Assembly (NCBI GenBank): GCA_003156495.1
Contig: PMHC01000310.1
Location: forward strand, 1-9,402
Direction: 5' to 3'
From: Acidobacteriaceae bacterium
GTDB taxonomy: Bacteria > Acidobacteriota > Terriglobia > Terriglobales > Acidobacteriaceae
DNA: 9,402 nt
Shown: piece after piece, positions 1-7,332 of the stretch
How the letters are laid out: each line of letters begins with the position of its first letter
Numbering within the stretch: position 1 is the stretch's first letter
Program-made: the position numbers and the translations under genes
The notes under the pieces: generated by a model
What the model was told of the DNA's origin: nothing
The model's database searches: none
The model's input: only the letters and a program-made list of their open reading frames with translations

Positions 1-1031
1 ACTCCACCATCTCGCAGCTCGGATACATGTTCCTGGCCTGCGGCGTAGCGGCTTACTCGGCCGCCATCTTCCACCTCGTCACCCATGCCTTCTTCAAAGC
101 GCTGCTCTTCCTCGCCGCCGGTTCCGTCATTCACTCGCTTGGCGGCGAACAGGACATGCGCAAGATGGGCGGCCTATGGAAGAAGATTCCCGTCACTTTC
201 TGGACGATGACCATTGCGGTCTTCACCATCGCGGGCTTTCCGCCGCTGGCCGCATTCTTCTCTAAAGACGCCATTCTCTACGCCGCTTTCGTGCAAGGCC
301 CTGGCGGCAAGCTGCTCTGGTTCGTAGGCCTCGTCACGGCGCTGCTCACTTCGCTTTACATGTTCCGCCTCTGGTACATGACCTTCCTCGGCAAAGCGCG
401 CTCGCCAGAAGTTCATCCGCACGAAAGTCCCTGGACGATGCTCGCGCCGCTTATCGTGCTTGCGCTGCTTTCGATCGGCGGCGGCTGGATCGGCATCGAA
501 CGCTTCACGGCCTTTCTCACGCCTGTCGTCGGCGCGCACCAGCAAGCCTCCGCTTCACCGCATCTTGAGCTGATCCTAAGCGGTGCGGCCGTCGCCGTTG
601 CCTTGCTCGGCTGGCTTATCGCGCACCTGTTCTACTGCGAAAGCAGCAGCCGCCCGGCACAGCTTGCCGCCGCGCTGCCCACTGGCTACAAGCTGCTCGC
701 CAACAAATACTTTGTCGATGAAATCTACGGCGCGGCGATCGTGAGGCCGCTGCTGGCGATTTCAAAATACTTTTTAGGATGGGTCGTCGATTTCGCGATT
801 CTCGGCGGAGCTGCCTGGCTGCTGGCCGGCATCGCCAACTTTGCCGGCATGATTCTGCAACGCTGGCAATCCGGCAATCTGCGCTCTTACGCCGCATGGC
901 TGGCAGCAGCGGCCGCAGCGCTGCTGCTCTTCGTGCTGCTGGCTGGCTGGCCGCAAAGTTTAAACCTCTCCTTGCTGCACGCCGAACCGTTCTATAACAT
1001 TACCGTTCTTCATTTCGGAGCGAGGCCTTAG
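1..1031 (+). CDS. nuoL: NADH-quinone oxidoreductase subunit L, C-terminal part (5' end outside window)
   Basis: NuoL is the most distal proton-pumping membrane subunit of respiratory complex I in the cytoplasmic membrane. The open frame runs in from the left edge (first whole codon at base 3, reading STISQLGYM) and gives 342 residues, roughly the C-terminal 55% of a family that is usually a little over 600 residues. Family marks seen directly are the HAFFKALLFL block followed by GSVIH near bases 84-135, the FPPLAAFFSKDAIL block near 237-282 that carries the conserved membrane lysine, and the NKYFVDEIYG motif near 703-732, which precedes the long lateral helix and last membrane helix. Many hydrophobic segments cover the whole stretch. 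It ends in TAG and nuoM begins on the very next base. NuoM and NuoN share the fold, but the NKYFVDEIYG tail is specific to NuoL. The identification is firm; only the start is missing. Confidence 0.97.
   Translation, partial: STISQLGYMFLACGVAAYSAAIFHLVTHAFFKALLFLAAGSVIHSLGGEQDMRKMGGLWKKIPVTFWTMTIAVFTIAGFPPLAAFFSKDAILYAAFVQGPGGKLLWFVGLVTALLTSLYMFRLWYMTFLGKARSPEVHPHESPWTMLAPLIVLALLSIGGGWIGIERFTAFLTPVVGAHQQASASPHLELILSGAAVAVALLGWLIAHLFYCESSSRPAQLAAALPTGYKLLANKYFVDEIYGAAIVRPLLAISKYFLGWVVDFAILGGAAWLLAGIANFAGMILQRWQSGNLRSYAAWLAAAAAALLLFVLLAGWPQSLNLSLLHAEPFYNITVLHFGARP
1017..1025 (+). promoter_or_regulatory. Ribosome binding site of nuoM
   Basis: GGAG (1017-1020) and GAGG (1022-1025) lie inside the last codons of nuoL, 11 and 6 bases before the nuoM ATG. 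Either can serve as Shine-Dalgarno, so nuoM can be initiated independently as well as by ribosomes finishing nuoL. Confidence 0.6.
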
Positions 1032-2597
1032 ATGACTGCCATCAATTACTCCATCCTCGCTCTCATCCTGCTGGCTCCGCTGGCCGGCGCTCTGGCCGTC
1101 TCTCTCGCGCCCGACCGCGCCAAGCTGCCCAACTGGATCGCCCTCGCCACGACTCTGGTCACTTTTCTGCTGACGCTCCATCTGCCCGCGCACTTCGCCG
1201 CCGGCCAATCTGGCTTTCAGTTCGAGGTCAACCAGCCCTGGATCGAAAACCCGGCGATCTTTTATCACGTCGGCATTGACGGCCTAAGTCTCTGGCTGGT
1301 CGTGCTCGTCGGCCTGCTGGCGCCCATCGGCGTCGTCGCCAGTTGGAATGCCATCGAGAGCCGCCGCAAAGTTTTCTATTCGCTCTTTCTCGTCCAGCAG
1401 ACCGCCATGTTCGGCGTCTTCGTCTCGCTGGATCTGATTCTCTACTACGCCTTCTGGGAGTTGTCGCTTCTCCCCATGGCCGTGCTCATCGCCATGTATG
1501 GCCGCAAAAACGGCCCCCGCGCCGCGCTCAAATTCTTCCTCTTCACCTTCATTCCCTCGGCGCCGCTGCTGGTCGCCATTCTGTGGCTCTACACGCAAAC
1601 CCGCACCTTCAACTTCGTCGAGCTGCAATCTCAAATCGCCGTGCTGCCGGCTGGCGCGCTCTTCTGGGTCGCACTCGCATTTCTCTTCGCCTTCGCGGTC
1701 AAAGTACCCGTCTTTCCGCTCCACGGATGGCTGGCCGACACCTACAATGAAGCGCCCGTCGCTCTGGCCATGGTCGTCGCCGGCAAGCTCGGCCTCTACT
1801 CCATGCTCCGCTTCCATATCGGACTCTTCCCCGTTCAGGCGCGGCAAATCGCTCCGCTGCTCATCGCTCTGGCCGTCATCGGCATTCTTTACGGCGCGTG
1901 TCTAGCCCTTGTCCAGCGCGACTTTTGGCGATTGCTCGCTTACGCCGCGCTGAGCCATCTCAGCCTGATCGTGCTTGGCATTTATGGCTTTACCTTCACC
2001 GGCTGGACCGGCGCGATCTATCAGATTCTTTCCCACGGCATCATCGACGGCGCATTGTTCCTGCTGCTGGGCGCAATCGAGCTTCGCTACGGAAGCAGCC
2101 AGATTCCCGACTACGGCGGGCTGGCCTCGAAGCTGCCGCGCGCGGCCACTTACTTCGTCCTCGCCACGCTGGGCATGATCGGCCTGCCGCTTTTGAGCGG
2201 CTTCGTCGGCGAGTTCCTGATCTTCTCTTCCACCTTCACCGAGGTCAGCCGTGGCTGGGCCATCGCCGCCGCCGTCGGCGTCATTCTCGGCGCGGCCTAC
2301 ATGCTCTGGCTTGTGCAGCGGCTCTTTCATGGGCCCGAGAGTGCGCTCGTCGCAACCAAACCGCCTGTCGATCTTTACCGCGGCGAACTGGCCGCGCTCA
2401 CGCCGCTGCTTCTGCTCATGCTCTTCATGGGAGTCTCTCCCGCGCTTTGGCTCAACCAGATTCAGTCCGGCGTGCATCTCGACGCGCAACCCAAACCAGC
2501 CGTGAACTCGCCAGCAATTCCACAGCCGCGCATCGTATTCGTTTCGCCCGATAACGCTCCGGCCCCAATCCAATCTCCGCGGGAGGTGCAGCGGTGA
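1032..2597 (+). CDS. nuoM: NADH-quinone oxidoreductase subunit M
   Basis: NuoM is an antiporter-like, proton-translocating membrane subunit of complex I, homologous to Mrp antiporter subunits. The 521-residue product is close to the usual length of about 500. Visible marks are FYHVGIDGLSLWL near residues 76-88, the FWELSLLPM block with Glu143 (position of the essential E144 of the E. coli protein), and the segment at 222-244 reading AVKVPVFPLHGWLADTYNEAP, which holds the conserved pumping lysine at 224. About fourteen hydrophobic segments are spread along the chain. The start is the ATG immediately after the nuoL stop. The last 38 residues or so (about 484-521) form a hydrophilic tail rich in Pro, Ala and Gln, not typical of the conserved core. 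The stop overlaps the nuoN start by four bases. The assignment rests on motifs plus the L-M-N gene order. Confidence 0.97.
   Translation: MTAINYSILALILLAPLAGALAVSLAPDRAKLPNWIALATTLVTFLLTLHLPAHFAAGQSGFQFEVNQPWIENPAIFYHVGIDGLSLWLVVLVGLLAPIGVVASWNAIESRRKVFYSLFLVQQTAMFGVFVSLDLILYYAFWELSLLPMAVLIAMYGRKNGPRAALKFFLFTFIPSAPLLVAILWLYTQTRTFNFVELQSQIAVLPAGALFWVALAFLFAFAVKVPVFPLHGWLADTYNEAPVALAMVVAGKLGLYSMLRFHIGLFPVQARQIAPLLIALAVIGILYGACLALVQRDFWRLLAYAALSHLSLIVLGIYGFTFTGWTGAIYQILSHGIIDGALFLLLGAIELRYGSSQIPDYGGLASKLPRAATYFVLATLGMIGLPLLSGFVGEFLIFSSTFTEVSRGWAIAAAVGVILGAAYMLWLVQRLFHGPESALVATKPPVDLYRGELAALTPLLLLMLFMGVSPALWLNQIQSGVHLDAQPKPAVNSPAIPQPRIVFVSPDNAPAPIQSPREVQR
2581..2588 (+). promoter_or_regulatory. 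Ribosome binding site of nuoN that fixes its GTG start
   Basis: GGGAGGTG lies in the last codons of nuoM, about six bases before the GTG at 2594. This strong Shine-Dalgarno supports the GTG start in the GTGA overlap over any downstream ATG. Confidence 0.75.
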
Positions 2598-4099
2598 ATC
2601 AGGTTCCCGACATATTCCGCATCCTTCCCGAAGTCGTGCTCACGCTGACCGGCGTCGTTATCATGCTCATCGACGCCTCGCTGCCAACATCCTGGCCTCG
2701 CCGGCCTCTCGGTTGGGTCGCCGCCATCGGAAGCACCGCCGCGATTTGGACCAGCCTCTGGCAACTTTCGCTACCGCAGGGCACGGGCTTTTACTCCACC
2801 GTCGAAACCAGCGCCTTTACCGTCTTCTTCCACGTTCTCATCTGCGGAATCGTGCTCGTCGTGCTGTTGCTCTCGCTCGACACCTTGCCCGCCCAAAGCC
2901 ACCATCAGGGCGAGTTCTACGCGCTGATCGTCTTCGGCGCTGTCGGCATGTGCCTGATGACCTCGGCCGTCGAGTTGCTGCTCGTCTTCATCGCGCTGGA
3001 AATCTCCTCGATCTCCACCTACATCCTCACCGGCTACCGCAAACAGACGGCCAAAGGCCCCGAGGCCGCCATCAAGTACTTCCTCCTCGGCTCCTTCGCT
3101 ACCGCGTTTTTCCTTTACGGCATTGCGCTCGTCTTCGGCGCCACCGGCACCACGCAGATCTACGCGCTCGCCCACCTCATTCCCACCGCGCAAAACCAGG
3201 GCTTTGTGCTGGCCGCGCTGGCGCTGATGCTGGTCGGCGTTCTCTTCAAGGTTTCCGCCGCGCCCTTCCACGTTTGGACGCCCGATGTCTACGAAGGAGC
3301 GCCGCTGCCTGTCGTGGCATTACTCTCGACCGCCCCTAAAGCCGCCGCCTTCGCGCTGCTGCTCCGCGTTGTCTATGAGATCTTTCCCAACCTGCACACG
3401 CTCTGGACGCCGCTGCTCTGGATCGTCGCCATTCTCTCGATGACCGTCGGCAATTTCGCCGCCCTGCGCCAAAAAAACGTCAAGCGCATGTTGGCCTACT
3501 CCTCGATCGCCCACGCCGGATACCTGATTGCCGCCTTCGCCGGGGTCGGCGCCAACGGCATCGCCGCCGCCAGCTTTTACACCGTCGCCTACGCCGCCAT
3601 GAACGCCGGCGTCTTCGCCGTCATCGCGCTGGTGGCCGGATACGACGAACAACTCTCCGTCATTGAAGACTTCCGCGGTCTGCTCTACCGCTCGCCGCTT
3701 TCGGGCAGCCTGCTGATCCTCTTCCTCATCTCCCTCGTCGGTATTCCCTTTACCGGCGGCTTCTTCGGCAAGTTCTACGCCTTCTCGACCGCCATGGACG
3801 GCGGCGCGATCGCTCTGGTCATCATCGGCCTGCTCAACTCTGGCCTCGCCGCGGCCTACTACCTGCGCTTCGCTCTGGCTTCCGTTCAGCGGCCAGCCGA
3901 AAACAATCAACCAGCCGCGCCAAAACCGGCCTTCGGCGCGGCCGTTATCGCCGCACTTTTCTTGGCCGCGGCCGCCACGCTCGTTCTCGGTATCGCGCCC
4001 GGTGCAACGCTTGGCGCGGCCCAGTCAGCCGCCCACACGCTTCAGGCACCTCCTGTTGAAACCACACAGCCCGCAATTCCGCTACAATCTCATCAATGA
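2594..4099 (+). CDS. nuoN: NADH-quinone oxidoreductase subunit N
   Basis: NuoN is the third antiporter-like membrane subunit of complex I, nearest the quinone-binding arm. The 501-residue product is close to the family length (about 480-500). Seen directly: the block LLVFIALEISSISTYILTGY with Glu136 (position of E133 in E. coli), then LFKVSAAPFHVWTPDVYEGAP with Lys219, then LSTAPKAAAF with a second membrane lysine, and later RMLAYSSIAHAGY. The first helix, ILPEVVLTLTGVVIMLID, is the usual NuoN N-terminus, which supports the GTG start at 2594. The gene overlaps nuoM by four bases (GTGA) and lpxD by four bases (ATGA). The final 25 residues or so are polar and Pro/Gln-rich, like the tail of NuoM here. 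The DNA encoding that tail holds the possible lpxD promoter described separately. Confidence 0.97.
   Translation: MNQVPDIFRILPEVVLTLTGVVIMLIDASLPTSWPRRPLGWVAAIGSTAAIWTSLWQLSLPQGTGFYSTVETSAFTVFFHVLICGIVLVVLLLSLDTLPAQSHHQGEFYALIVFGAVGMCLMTSAVELLLVFIALEISSISTYILTGYRKQTAKGPEAAIKYFLLGSFATAFFLYGIALVFGATGTTQIYALAHLIPTAQNQGFVLAALALMLVGVLFKVSAAPFHVWTPDVYEGAPLPVVALLSTAPKAAAFALLLRVVYEIFPNLHTLWTPLLWIVAILSMTVGNFAALRQKNVKRMLAYSSIAHAGYLIAAFAGVGANGIAAASFYTVAYAAMNAGVFAVIALVAGYDEQLSVIEDFRGLLYRSPLSGSLLILFLISLVGIPFTGGFFGKFYAFSTAMDGGAIALVIIGLLNSGLAAAYYLRFALASVQRPAENNQPAAPKPAFGAAVIAALFLAAAATLVLGIAPGATLGAAQSAAHTLQAPPVETTQPAIPLQSHQ
4083..4088 (+). promoter_or_regulatory. Possible -10 box for leaderless transcription of lpxD
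   Basis: TACAAT matches the sigma70 -10 consensus TATAAT at five of six positions. It ends seven bases before the A of the lpxD ATG, so transcription would start at or next to the start codon. The nearest good -35-like hexamer, TTGAAA at 4056-4061, is 21 bases away, longer than the ideal 17. No Shine-Dalgarno is visible before lpxD, which fits either leaderless initiation or coupling to nuoN. The box also simply encodes the nuoN C-terminus, so chance is a real alternative. Confidence 0.3.
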
Positions 4100-5106
4100 A
4101 GCTTGGAGAATTAGCAAGCCGTCTAGGCGCGGAACTCCGCGGCAACCCGGAGTTGGAAATTACCGGCGTCAAAGGCATTGAAGAAGCCGGCCCGACCGAA
4201 ATAACCTTCGTCGCCAACCCGCGCTACACGGCGCTGGCTCGCTCTACTCACGCCGCCGCCGTTGTTGTCGCGCCGGATTTTCAAGAAATTTCCGTCGCGA
4301 CCCTGCGCATCAGCAATCCCTATCACGCCTTTGCGCGCGCGCTGGGAATCTTCTATCAGCCGCCCAGCTACGCTCCCGGCATTCATCCCACGGCCGTCAT
4401 TGATCCCACCGCCGTCATCGGCTCCGAGGTCCACATCGGCGCATATGTTGTCATCGGCCCCAACGTCCGTATCGGCGACCACGCCACGATTCTGCCTCAC
4501 GTTGTGCTCTACCCCGGCGTTCAGGCCGGCAGCCACTTCTTCGCCCATGCCCACTCGGTCGTCCGCGAAAATTGCATTCTGGGTGACTACGTGACGCTGG
4601 AAAACGGCGTCATCGTCGGCGCCGACGGCTTCGGTTTCTCCAAAGACGAGCAAGGCCATTGGACCAAAATTCCGCAATCCGGCCCTACGCGCATCGGCAA
4701 CCACGTCGACATTCAGGCCAACGCAACAGTCGACCGCGCCACCGTTGGCGCAACGGAAGTTGGCGACGGCTCAAAAATCGACAATCTGGTGCAGGTCGGC
4801 CATGGCTCCAAAATCGGCCAGAACACGCTGCTCTGCTCGCAAACCGGACTGGCCGGCTCCTCGGTCATCGGCAACAACGTCATCCTCGCCGGTCAGGTCG
4901 GCATTGCTGGCCATTGCACCGTCGGCGACGGCGTCATTCTCACCGCCCAATCGGCCGTCTCCCACGATGTGCCACCCGGAAAAATGATCTCCGGCTCGCC
5001 GGGTTTCGACAATCGCACCTGGTTACGCGCCGTCACCATCTTCCAGCGCCTTCCGGAACTGCTCAAACGCCTGGATCGGCTGGAAAAGCAGCTCGGGAAA
5101 CAATAA
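4096..5106 (+). CDS. lpxD: UDP-3-O-(3-hydroxyacyl)glucosamine N-acyltransferase
   Basis: LpxD transfers a 3-hydroxyacyl chain from acyl carrier protein to the 2-amino group of UDP-3-O-acylglucosamine, the third step of lipid A synthesis, in the cytoplasm. The product is 336 residues, as expected (about 340). Residues 1-100 match the N-terminal uridine-binding domain (LGELASRLGAELRG, then EITGVKGIEEAGPTEITFVANPRY). From about 100 to 295 come many hexapeptide repeats of the left-handed beta-helix, including the hallmark GADGFGFSKDEQGHWTKIPQ. His236 in QVGHGSKIG corresponds to the catalytic His239 of the E. coli enzyme. A short amphipathic helix (LPELLKRLDRLEKQLGKQ) closes the chain, as in homologs. 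The start ATG overlaps the nuoN stop (ATGA) and has no visible Shine-Dalgarno. lpxD is more often found with bamA, skp, fabZ and lpxA, so its place behind nuoN is notable. The family call is very sure. Confidence 0.98.
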   Translation: MKLGELASRLGAELRGNPELEITGVKGIEEAGPTEITFVANPRYTALARSTHAAAVVVAPDFQEISVATLRISNPYHAFARALGIFYQPPSYAPGIHPTAVIDPTAVIGSEVHIGAYVVIGPNVRIGDHATILPHVVLYPGVQAGSHFFAHAHSVVRENCILGDYVTLENGVIVGADGFGFSKDEQGHWTKIPQSGPTRIGNHVDIQANATVDRATVGATEVGDGSKIDNLVQVGHGSKIGQNTLLCSQTGLAGSSVIGNNVILAGQVGIAGHCTVGDGVILTAQSAVSHDVPPGKMISGSPGFDNRTWLRAVTIFQRLPELLKRLDRLEKQLGKQ

Positions 5107-5123
5107 ATTTTAACAATCGCAGC

Positions 5124-5152
5124 ATCGGCGGCGGCAATTGTCCGCCGTCGAT
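5124..5152 (+). terminator. Rho-independent-type terminator hairpin after lpxD
   Basis: The arms at 5124-5134 (ATCGGCGGCGG) and 5142-5152 (CCGCCGTCGAT) pair over eleven positions, with one G-U wobble, around a seven-base loop. The hairpin starts 17 bases after the lpxD stop and is followed by ACCATTTT, a short and slightly displaced T stretch. Stem strength and position argue for the end of the nuo-lpxD transcript. The weak T tract means termination may be partial or may need help. Confidence 0.65.
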
Positions 5153-5321
5153 ACCATTTTGGGCCTCCCGGCAGCGCTCGGTTGCCTCGCCATTATCGTC
5201 TTTAATATCTTCGATTTATCGCCATCGAATTGCCGCGCGAATATTTCAGCTCAGTATTTCTATTGAAATCGTAATTCCAACTCGTTTTTGTCCTCATCTT
5301 CTGCCGAAAGTCATCGATATT

Positions 5322-5335
5322 CACAACTTATTGTG
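5322..5335. repeat. Short inverted repeat in the leader before the diguanylate cyclase
   Basis: CACAA (5322-5326) and TTGTG (5331-5335) are perfect inverted arms around four bases, about 57 bases before the cyclase start. It lies in a visibly AT-richer stretch (about 5190-5335) that is probably the promoter region of that gene. It could be a half-turn operator, but five-base arms are easily found by chance. I could not pick a convincing -35/-10 pair in this intergenic region. Confidence 0.25.
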
Positions 5336-5380
5336 CAGTTCGCCTGTTGCCGCGCGCATTCGCCCCGATAAGTAATTTAG

Positions 5381-5386
5381 GGAGAG
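5381..5386 (+). promoter_or_regulatory. Ribosome binding site that decides the start of the diguanylate cyclase
   Basis: GGAGAG (with a further G just before it) sits five bases before the ATG at 5392. It favours that start over an in-frame TTG at 5347, which has no Shine-Dalgarno and would add fifteen residues containing the binding site itself. Confidence 0.7.
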
Positions 5387-5391
5387 CAAGA

Positions 5392-7296
5392 ATGCACGTT
5401 ATCCCCATGCCTGATTCACATAAGCCGCTTGGCAGCTGGCTGAGGGCGCACGGTTTTGCTTTACGCCTACTCGGTTGCGGAACCGTGGTTGCACTCACCA
5501 CAGGCATTGCTGGCACTATTTATGAAGGCAATCTGTTTTGGGTTGCCAACGGTGTTCTACTTTCCTACCTGCTGCTGGCACCACGAAGGCGCTGGCCAGC
5601 TTATCTCGGCGCGGCGCTCGTCGGGCATGCGCTTGGCACAGCCTGCATCCATACGGCGTGGCAAGTCTATGTCATCGACATGCCACTGGATCTAAGTGAA
5701 GCACTGCTCAGCGCCTTTCTCCTACGCCGCCGATCGGCACAGCTTCCGCAATTCACCAATCGAACCTATCTCTTCCGTTTTTTCTTCATTGCCGTTCTGG
5801 CTAGCCCGCTGGCCTGTGCATTCTCTTATGCACTGGTCGAGTCGCTCTGGCTGCACAGTATCTTCTCAACTTCACTATCACAGTGGTTTACCAGCGATGC
5901 CCTTGGCGTCTGCATTACAACGCCCGCCTGCGTCGCTATTTTCCGTACGCGCATTAAAAACTTTCTGGGCACAGGATGGAAGCTCTCCTATCCGCTTCTG
6001 CTCGCTGCCGCCACCTGCGTAATCTTTTCCCAAGCCCAGGCGCCGCTTTCCTTCCTCCTTTACCCTCTTCTTATTTTGATTCTTTTTCGCCTTGGTTTGG
6101 GCTGGGCCGCGGCCTCCACCACCTTCATCGCGGCCGTTGGCGGTTGGTTTACCGTCCATGATTTTGGACCATTCGCCTCCTATCATGCGCTCTCCTTGCT
6201 GGAGCCGGCGTTTATCCTGCAAATCTTCGTCGCCACCACCATGTTGACCATCTATGGCGTCAGCGTGGTTTTAGAAGATCTAGACGCCACGCAACGCCGT
6301 CTGCACGAAGCGCTAGCCAAGTATCAACTTGTCACTGAAAATTCCCGCGACGTGCTGATCATCGCCGACTTCAGCGGTCATCGGACATTCGTTTCCTCCG
6401 GCTGTGCCAACTGGAGCGGATGGAACGCAAAGGAATTGCTTCAGCATCGCAGTCTCGAAATGGCGCACCCCGAAGATCGCCCCAAAATTCAAGCAGCGCT
6501 GCAAGAATTACGCAACGGCAAGGATGGCGCACTGATCGAATACCGCGCGCAAACGCGCGAAGGCGACTATATCTGGATTGAATCCAGCCTGCGAACAATT
6601 CGGAATACGGTCACGAACATACCGGAAGGAATCTTGAGCAGCGTTCGCGAGATTACCGAACGCAAACTCGCCGAGCAGCAACTGCAAAACGCCTACCATG
6701 CCCTCGAATCGCTGGCGATCACCGACGCGCTCACCGGCCTGGCTAATCGCCGCCAATTCGATCAGACCCTCGCGACCGAATGGCGCCGCGGCATGCGCGA
6801 TAGCAAACCGCTCTCCATGCTGCTGATCGACGTCGATCTCTTTAAGACCTACAACGACAGCTATGGTCACCTACGCGGCGATAGCTGTCTGAAGCAGATC
6901 GCCGAAGCCGCGCTAGCAGCCGTCGCCAGGCCAAGCGACATCGTCGCCCGCTTCGGCGGAGAAGAATTTGCCGTCATCCTGCCCAATACCGCCGGCAATG
7001 GAGCCATACAGCTAGCCCGCGACATCTGCGCGATCATGCGCAGCCGCCATATCGTTCACGATTCCAATCCCATCGGCATCGTCACGGTATCCGTTGGCTG
7101 CGCCACGCTCGTTCCCAAATTCGGACTGCAGGCCGCTTCGATCATCGAGCAAGCCGACAAGGCTCTCTATCAGGCCAAGCGCAGCGGACGCAATCGCGCC
7201 TGCGCTTACCGCACTGAAGAAAATGCGGGAGCGCCCGCCGGCAAAATAGAACTCACCGACAACCCTCCCGCGTTTAAAAACAATCACGGTTATTAA
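5392..7296 (+). CDS. Membrane sensor diguanylate cyclase (MASE1-like, PAS, GGDEF)
   Basis: Predicted to condense two GTP into cyclic di-GMP on the cytoplasmic side of the inner membrane. The product is 634 residues from the ATG at 5392. Residues about 22-292 hold eight to ten hydrophobic segments resembling a MASE1 sensor (NGVLLSYLLLAPRRRWPAYL near 53-72, LSEALLSAFLLRRR near 101-114, WFTSDALGVCITTP near 165-178). Residues about 304-425 look like a PAS domain ending in the usual REITERKLAEQQL linker. The GGDEF domain starts at TDALTGLANRRQFD (444-457). It has the metal-binding Asp480 in LIDVDLFK, the DSYGHLRGD loop and the active-site GGEEF at 522-526. An RxxD inhibitory site (Arg513 to Asp516) lies five residues before it, so product feedback is expected. 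No EAL domain follows. The gene stands alone, behind a terminator and convergent with the next gene. MASE1 is called from memory of the family; the GGDEF call is firm. The signal sensed and the output are unknown. Confidence 0.93.
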   Translation: MHVIPMPDSHKPLGSWLRAHGFALRLLGCGTVVALTTGIAGTIYEGNLFWVANGVLLSYLLLAPRRRWPAYLGAALVGHALGTACIHTAWQVYVIDMPLDLSEALLSAFLLRRRSAQLPQFTNRTYLFRFFFIAVLASPLACAFSYALVESLWLHSIFSTSLSQWFTSDALGVCITTPACVAIFRTRIKNFLGTGWKLSYPLLLAAATCVIFSQAQAPLSFLLYPLLILILFRLGLGWAAASTTFIAAVGGWFTVHDFGPFASYHALSLLEPAFILQIFVATTMLTIYGVSVVLEDLDATQRRLHEALAKYQLVTENSRDVLIIADFSGHRTFVSSGCANWSGWNAKELLQHRSLEMAHPEDRPKIQAALQELRNGKDGALIEYRAQTREGDYIWIESSLRTIRNTVTNIPEGILSSVREITERKLAEQQLQNAYHALESLAITDALTGLANRRQFDQTLATEWRRGMRDSKPLSMLLIDVDLFKTYNDSYGHLRGDSCLKQIAEAALAAVARPSDIVARFGGEEFAVILPNTAGNGAIQLARDICAIMRSRHIVHDSNPIGIVTVSVGCATLVPKFGLQAASIIEQADKALYQAKRSGRNRACAYRTEENAGAPAGKIELTDNPPAFKNNHGY

Positions 7297-7302
7297 ATTC
7301 GA

Positions 7303-7319
7303 TGCACAACGCGCGTGCA
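7303..7319. terminator. Weak hairpin between the convergent genes
   Basis: TGCAC (7303-7307) and GTGCA (7315-7319) pair around a seven-base loop in the 36-base gap between the cyclase stop and the stop of the opposite-strand gene. It could act in both directions, but the stem is short and there is no T run, so this is only a candidate. Confidence 0.25.
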
Positions 7320-7332
7320 AACCAAGTTATTG

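Noticed and set aside
1284..2573. Long open frames on the minus strand and in the other plus frames across nuoM and nuoN (up to about 220 codons)
   Set aside because: Their translations are rich in Arg, Glu, Gly and Gln with no family motifs, as expected of shadows of GC-rich genes with C/G third positions. The sense frames carry clear complex I motifs.
5317..5326. DnaA-box-like ATATTCACA in the cyclase leader
   Set aside because: A single imperfect match with no cluster of boxes and no replication genes nearby. Not enough for an origin.
4659..5375. 238-codon frame starting within lpxD and running through the terminator and leader
   Set aside because: The first half is the Arg/His-rich shadow of lpxD, and it crosses a strong hairpin. 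No ribosome site or family signal supports it.
5347..5391. TTG start adding fifteen residues to the diguanylate cyclase
   Set aside because: No Shine-Dalgarno precedes it, and the added codons contain the clear ribosome site of the ATG at 5392.
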